Assembly (NCBI RefSeq): GCF_900182745.1
Contig: NZ_FXTY01000009.1
Location: 1 to 64,000, forward strand
Direction of reading: 5' to 3'
Length of the DNA stretch: 64,000 nucleotides
Source of the DNA: Shimia sagamensis
Lineage (GTDB): Bacteria; Pseudomonadota; Alphaproteobacteria; Rhodobacterales; Rhodobacteraceae
Shown here: piece by piece, positions 60,442-64,000 of the stretch
How positions within the stretch are numbered: the stretch's first letter is position 1
Layout of the letters: every line of letters begins with the position of its first letter
Notes under the pieces: model-generated
The model's input: only the letters and a program-made list of their open reading frames with translations
Databases searched by the model: none
What the model was told of the DNA's origin: nothing
Program-made: the position numbers and the translations under genes

Positions 60442-62142
60442 TTACTTCACGCGATGCCAGTCAGCAACATTCCACAGCTCGGAGTCCCAAACGTTCAGGA
60501 CGACGCCGCCCAGAGAGTTTGCGTGTGCCGAGACGCGGCCACGGTGCACAAGTGGCACGATGGTGTAGCTGTCTTTGGTCAGCATGTTGTTCATCTTGAT
60601 CGCGATCTCGCCGCGCTTCTCGATGTCACCGGTGCGAGCCAGTTCGTCGATCAGAGCGTCGTATGCCGGATCACAGAAGCGGTTGATGTTTTCACCCTGC
60701 CACTGGCTGTCCGGCTTCGGCTCACCACCACAGCGATATGCTGCGAGGTACTGCTGAGGGTCGGTGCCGTTGAAGGTGTTGGCATACATTTCCACGTCTG
60801 CGTAGAACTTCTGGAAGGTGTCAGGGGAGCCTGGGTCACCACCGAAGAATACAGATGCGGACAGGTTGCGCAGCTCGGTTTCAACACCAATCTCGCTCCA
60901 CCACTGTTTGATCAGGGCTTGGAAGTCCTGACGTACAGCGTTTGTGGAGGTCTGGTACAGGATGGACAGCTTCACGCCGTCTTTGGCGCGGATACCGTCG
61001 CCACCCTTAACCCAACCAGCTTCGTCCAGCAGTGCGTTGGCGCCAGCGATGTCCTGCGTTGCGCAGTAGTCGTTTTTGGCAGCATAGTTATCTGGAGAAG
61101 GCACGAGGTCACAGGTGACTTTACCTGCTTTGCCGTAACCAATTTCCACCAGCAGTTCGCGGTCGATTGCCATGGACAGTGCTTTACGCACGTTCATGTC
61201 AGACAGGAATGGGTGAGGATGTGCAACAGTGCCGCGCTCGCCTTCCGGAAGATCGGAGGACGGGTTGGTCATGTTCATTTCCAGACGCTCAACCAAAGGA
61301 CCGAAGCCTGCAATGGCTTTGCCTTTGCCGCCTTCTTCCATCTTGGCAATCACATCGGGTGCCAGTTGGAGGTTCCATGCGTAGTCAAATTCGCCGGTTT
61401 CCAGAACCGCACGACCAGCACCGGTTGCGTCGCCACCCCCTTTGAAGGTCACAGTTGCGAACGCAGGCTTGGATGCGTCACGGTAGTTAGGGTTGGCTTC
61501 GTACTGGATCACGTCGTTGGTTTTGAAGTTTGTTACAACGAATGGACCGGTGCCGATTGGGCCAAAGTTCTCAGCTGTACACTCAGGCGCCTTGGCACCG
61601 GTGCAGTTTTCAAACTGAGCTTTCTGGATGATCGGAGACTGACCGCCAACAAATGGGCCGTATGGGTTCGGCTTTGGCTGGTTGAAAGTCACTTTGACGG
61701 TTTTGTCGTCGAGCGCTTCGATGTTTTCAACGCCGTCAAAGAATGCCGCCTGTGCACAGCCACCTTCGGGGTGCATGCAGTACTCGCCTGTGAAGACAAC
61801 GTCGGCAGAGGTCACTGCGGTGCCATCAGACCACATCATGCCGTCTGCAATGGTCCAGGTGATAGTGGTCAGGTCTTCGGAAACGCCACCGTTTGAAACG
61901 GTTGGGATTTCAGCTGCCAGGTAGGGAACCATCTTGCCGGTTTCGTCGTAACGTGCCAGCGGCTCCAGGGTGAGGGAAGCGGATTCAACGTCCTTAGTGC
62001 CCGAAGACAGATATGGGTTCAGGATGGAAGGCGCTTGCCAATAAATGATGTTCACGTGGCCGTCCGAACCGCGCTCTGCCATGGCCGCTGGGGCCATCAC
62101 AAACGCTGCTGCGGCGCCAAGCATCAAAGTTTTTGCTTTCAT
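60442..62142 (-). CDS. Peptide ABC transporter substrate-binding protein
   Basis: A 566-residue periplasmic protein of SBP family 5 (OppA/DppA type). The signal peptide ends APAAMA-ER at residue 22. Typical parts are the N-terminal TLEPLARYDETGKMVPYLAAE and the middle DMNVRKALSMAIDRE. It contains several cysteine pairs (for instance C122 and C129, C184 and C190), more than most relatives, which may form disulfides. It probably binds oligopeptides; exact ligands cannot be predicted. First gene of the minus-strand operon and divergent from the ATPase gene. Confidence 0.9.
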   Translation of the reverse strand: MKAKTLMLGAAAAFVMAPAAMAERGSDGHVNIIYWQAPSILNPYLSSGTKDVESASLTLEPLARYDETGKMVPYLAAEIPTVSNGGVSEDLTTITWTIADGMMWSDGTAVTSADVVFTGEYCMHPEGGCAQAAFFDGVENIEALDDKTVKVTFNQPKPNPYGPFVGGQSPIIQKAQFENCTGAKAPECTAENFGPIGTGPFVVTNFKTNDVIQYEANPNYRDASKPAFATVTFKGGGDATGAGRAVLETGEFDYAWNLQLAPDVIAKMEEGGKGKAIAGFGPLVERLEMNMTNPSSDLPEGERGTVAHPHPFLSDMNVRKALSMAIDRELLVEIGYGKAGKVTCDLVPSPDNYAAKNDYCATQDIAGANALLDEAGWVKGGDGIRAKDGVKLSILYQTSTNAVRQDFQALIKQWWSEIGVETELRNLSASVFFGGDPGSPDTFQKFYADVEMYANTFNGTDPQQYLAAYRCGGEPKPDSQWQGENINRFCDPAYDALIDELARTGDIEKRGEIAIKMNNMLTKDSYTIVPLVHRGRVSAHANSLGGVVLNVWDSELWNVADWHRVK

Positions 62143-62443
62143 GTCTCACTCCATGTTGGTGCACGCTGGTTGCGTGCCGTTCAGGCGGATTGATTCCACC
62201 CGGTTTTTGCTTGTCAGGAAAGGACACAGATGTTGCCATCTACGGTTCCACATGGTGGAAAAGTCGTACACCCCTCCGACTGCAGGCATCACAGACCAGT
62301 GGGGGTGAAATTGCAAGGGGCCAAATTGAATAAATGTTCATTCAGAGCCGGAATCTGGCCTTACATTGTTTGACCATTGCTTTTGTGGGCGGTAGCGTCG
62401 GCGCGAGGGACAAACAAAAACAATACTCAGGGGAGCCACCTTC
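62143..62443. other. Divergent intergenic region of the peptide transporter
   Basis: This 301-nt region must hold both promoters. An inverted repeat TGAAT-N8-ATTCA lies at 62327-62344, next to TTGAAT, and may be an operator. GGGGAG before ATG 62444 is the ATPase ribosome site. No RNA gene or terminator was seen. Confidence 0.35.
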
Positions 62444-64000
62444 ATGTTGGACAACGCCATTGCGTCAATCGAGAATCTGCGAGTCGAGTTCCAAACCAAG
62501 GATGGGCCTGTGGTGGGCGTGGAGGATGTGTCCTTCAAGGTGAACCCTGGCGAAACCGTTTGTATTGTTGGTGAATCTGGGTCCGGGAAATCCGTATCTT
62601 CGCTCTCTTTGATGCGCCTGGTAGAATTCGGCGGGGGTGATATTGCGGGCGGCAGGTTGCTGTTTGACCGCAAAGATAACGACGATGTGGATTTGGCCAA
62701 AGCCGACCAAGACCTGATGCGCACGATTCGCGGCAATGAAATTGGCATGATCTTCCAAGAGCCAATGACCGCCTTGAACCCGGTTTTCACGGTTGGGCGT
62801 CAGTTGACCGAAGGTCTGCGGTTACACAAGAAACTGTCGAAGGCGGACGCCGAAGCCCGCGCGATTGAGCTTTTGCGCGAAGTTCGAATTCCGGAACCTG
62901 AGCGCCGCCTACAACAATATCCGCATGAGTTGTCCGGTGGCATGCGTCAGCGTGTGGTGATCGCTATGGCAATGGCCTGTGAGCCGCGCTTGCTGATTGC
63001 AGATGAACCAACAACGGCTTTGGATGTGACCATTCAGGCCGAGATTCTCGCGCTGATGGACCGCCTAAAACGCGAAACCGGTACGGCTGTGATGTTCATC
63101 ACCCACGACATGGCAGTTGTGGCGCAGATGGCGGACCGCGTTGTCGTGATGTTCCGCGGCAACAAAGTTGAAGAGGGCACTGTCGAAGAAATCTTCGAGA
63201 ACCCAACACATGATTACACAAAGGCACTTTTGGCGGCTGTGCCAAAGTTGGGTGAAATGACCGGCACGGATGTGCCAAGCCCAATGAAGCTGTTTGGCGA
63301 CAACACCCACAGCACCGATCCGATCCCGGGCACTGAAGAGCCTATCCTAGAGGTTAAGAACCTTGTCACGCGTTTCCCGGTAAAAGGCGGCTTGATGCGT
63401 CGGACCGTGGCCAATGTACACGCGGTCGAGGACTTGTCTTTCACCGTAAACAAAGGGCAAACCTTGTCGCTGGTCGGGGAATCCGGCTGTGGTAAGTCGA
63501 CGGCTGGCCGTTCTTTGTTGCGCCTGGTGGAGCCGACCTCCGGTGAAGTGACGTTTGATGGTCAGGACGTCATTTCTTTGAACCCCAAAGAGATGCACTC
63601 AGCGCGCCAGCAGATGCAGATGATCTTTCAGGACCCCTTTGCATCATTGAACCCGCAGATGATGTTGCAGGATCAGGTGTCCGAACCAATGCGCAACTAT
63701 GGCACACACTCGGGTAAAGAGCTGCAGAAGCGCGTCGAGATGCTGTTTGACCGCGTTGAGTTGCCGCGCAGCTTTATGCGTCGCTACCCGCACGAAATGT
63801 CCGGTGGCCAGCGTCAGCGCATCGCGATTGCCCGTGCGCTTGCCTTGAACCCCAAACTGATTGTGTCTGACGAAGCTGTGTCCGCGCTCGATGTCTCTGT
63901 GCAGGCGCAGGTGTTGAACCTGATGATGGAACTGCAGGCTGAGCTAGGCATTTCTTACGTCTTTATCAGCCACGACATGGCGGTTGTGGAACGTGTGAGC
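62444..64000 (+). CDS. Peptide ABC transporter ATP-binding protein, two ATPase domains (partial)
   Basis: The first 519 codons are present; the 3' end is outside the window. Two ABC domains lie in one chain, like DppD-DppF fusions (GsiA/YejF type). Domain 1 has Walker A GESGSGKS (residues 43-50), signature LSGGMRQR and Walker B IADEPTTALD. Domain 2 has Walker A GESGCGKS (from residue 345), signature MSGGQRQR and Walker B VSDEAVSALD, in which alanine replaces the usual proline. It should power the two permeases encoded on the other strand. ATG 62444 has GGGGAG nine bases before. Confidence 0.93.
   Translation, partial: MLDNAIASIENLRVEFQTKDGPVVGVEDVSFKVNPGETVCIVGESGSGKSVSSLSLMRLVEFGGGDIAGGRLLFDRKDNDDVDLAKADQDLMRTIRGNEIGMIFQEPMTALNPVFTVGRQLTEGLRLHKKLSKADAEARAIELLREVRIPEPERRLQQYPHELSGGMRQRVVIAMAMACEPRLLIADEPTTALDVTIQAEILALMDRLKRETGTAVMFITHDMAVVAQMADRVVVMFRGNKVEEGTVEEIFENPTHDYTKALLAAVPKLGEMTGTDVPSPMKLFGDNTHSTDPIPGTEEPILEVKNLVTRFPVKGGLMRRTVANVHAVEDLSFTVNKGQTLSLVGESGCGKSTAGRSLLRLVEPTSGEVTFDGQDVISLNPKEMHSARQQMQMIFQDPFASLNPQMMLQDQVSEPMRNYGTHSGKELQKRVEMLFDRVELPRSFMRRYPHEMSGGQRQRIAIARALALNPKLIVSDEAVSALDVSVQAQVLNLMMELQAELGISYVFISHDMAVVERVS

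Noticed and set aside
60454-61896. 480-codon plus-strand frame opposite the peptide-binding protein, and similar long frames opposite the permease (59214-60365), iron binding protein (30114-31415), fabB (26637-27569), the threonine dehydratase (21272-22348) and the alcohol dehydrogenase (15492-16637)
   Set aside because: All are antisense to clear genes with recognised motifs and show cysteine/histidine-rich, low-likeness translations typical of reverse-frame shadows in GC-rich DNA.
1-64000. CRISPR arrays, insertion sequences, prophage genes, tRNA or rRNA genes
   Set aside because: No direct-repeat arrays, transposase or phage-type proteins, and no cloverleaf-like or rRNA-like stretch were recognised on either strand by reading.

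Overview
The window is a gene-dense, moderately GC-rich chromosomal segment of an alphaproteobacterium. It most likely comes from the marine Roseobacter group (Rhodobacteraceae). Pointers are an Irr-type iron regulator divergent from fabA, the Rhodobacterales-type SAM/SAH riboswitch directly before metK, the order phoH-ybeY-corC-lnt-metK, the ligase-associated helicase/PdeM pair, and a phosphonate-oxidising TmpA/TmpB-like pair of the kind described in Leisingera. No rRNA, tRNA, CRISPR array, prophage or insertion sequence was recognised. Genes are tightly packed, with many 0-14 nt junctions, several ATGA overlaps and tail-to-tail touching stops.

Layout, left part. Positions 1-6917 hold an acetate block: the end of acetyl-CoA synthetase, an adenylate kinase (probably recycling the AMP made by the synthetase), the two-part DUF4212/sodium symporter, a cNMP/CBS/nucleotidyltransferase signalling protein, a small membrane protein and a membrane-anchored DEDDh exonuclease. 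At 6927-11030 are a PaaI thioesterase broken by an in-frame stop, the PdeM nuclease, its helicase partner, and an ArsR regulator carrying the two cysteines of SqrR/BigR persulfide sensors. At 11056-15102 lie an enolase-superfamily enzyme, the TmpB-like HD oxygenase, the TmpA-like 2-oxoglutarate dioxygenase and a divergent LysR regulator. From 24051 down to 15103 runs a long minus-strand series: haloacid dehalogenase, hydrolases, threonine/serine dehydratase, EEP nuclease, 3-oxoadipate enol-lactonase, a truncated PcaB-like protein, a TetA-like exporter and a zinc alcohol dehydrogenase.

Middle part. An FKBP isomerase, a small membrane protein, a candidate small RNA with its own terminator (25158-25257) and a nitronate monooxygenase-like enzyme precede a fatty-acid/iron region (26412-34036). 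There fabB and fabA are separated by a GFA protein, an iron(III) ABC importer, an AT-richer stretch with an unknown gene, and trmL; irr faces away from fabA. A quinone reductase-like enzyme, a lipoprotein phospholipase D and a glycosyltransferase-like protein follow.

Right part. Positions 37637-48464 hold RNA and envelope housekeeping genes: miaB, two exported proteins sharing an unusual cysteine module, phoH, ybeY, corC-like, lnt, riboswitch-controlled metK, a BASS transporter, trmB and an amidohydrolase with a nearly leaderless start. The aroA-cmk-rpsA group (48569-54677) is interrupted by a thiol-containing HxlR regulator with a divergent nitroreductase. Next come a hydrolase, a PEP-mutase-family enzyme, an Ada repair protein and a methyltransferase. 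The window ends in a dipeptide/oligopeptide ABC importer (58421 to the edge), with its binding protein divergent from a double-domain ATPase that is cut by the window end.
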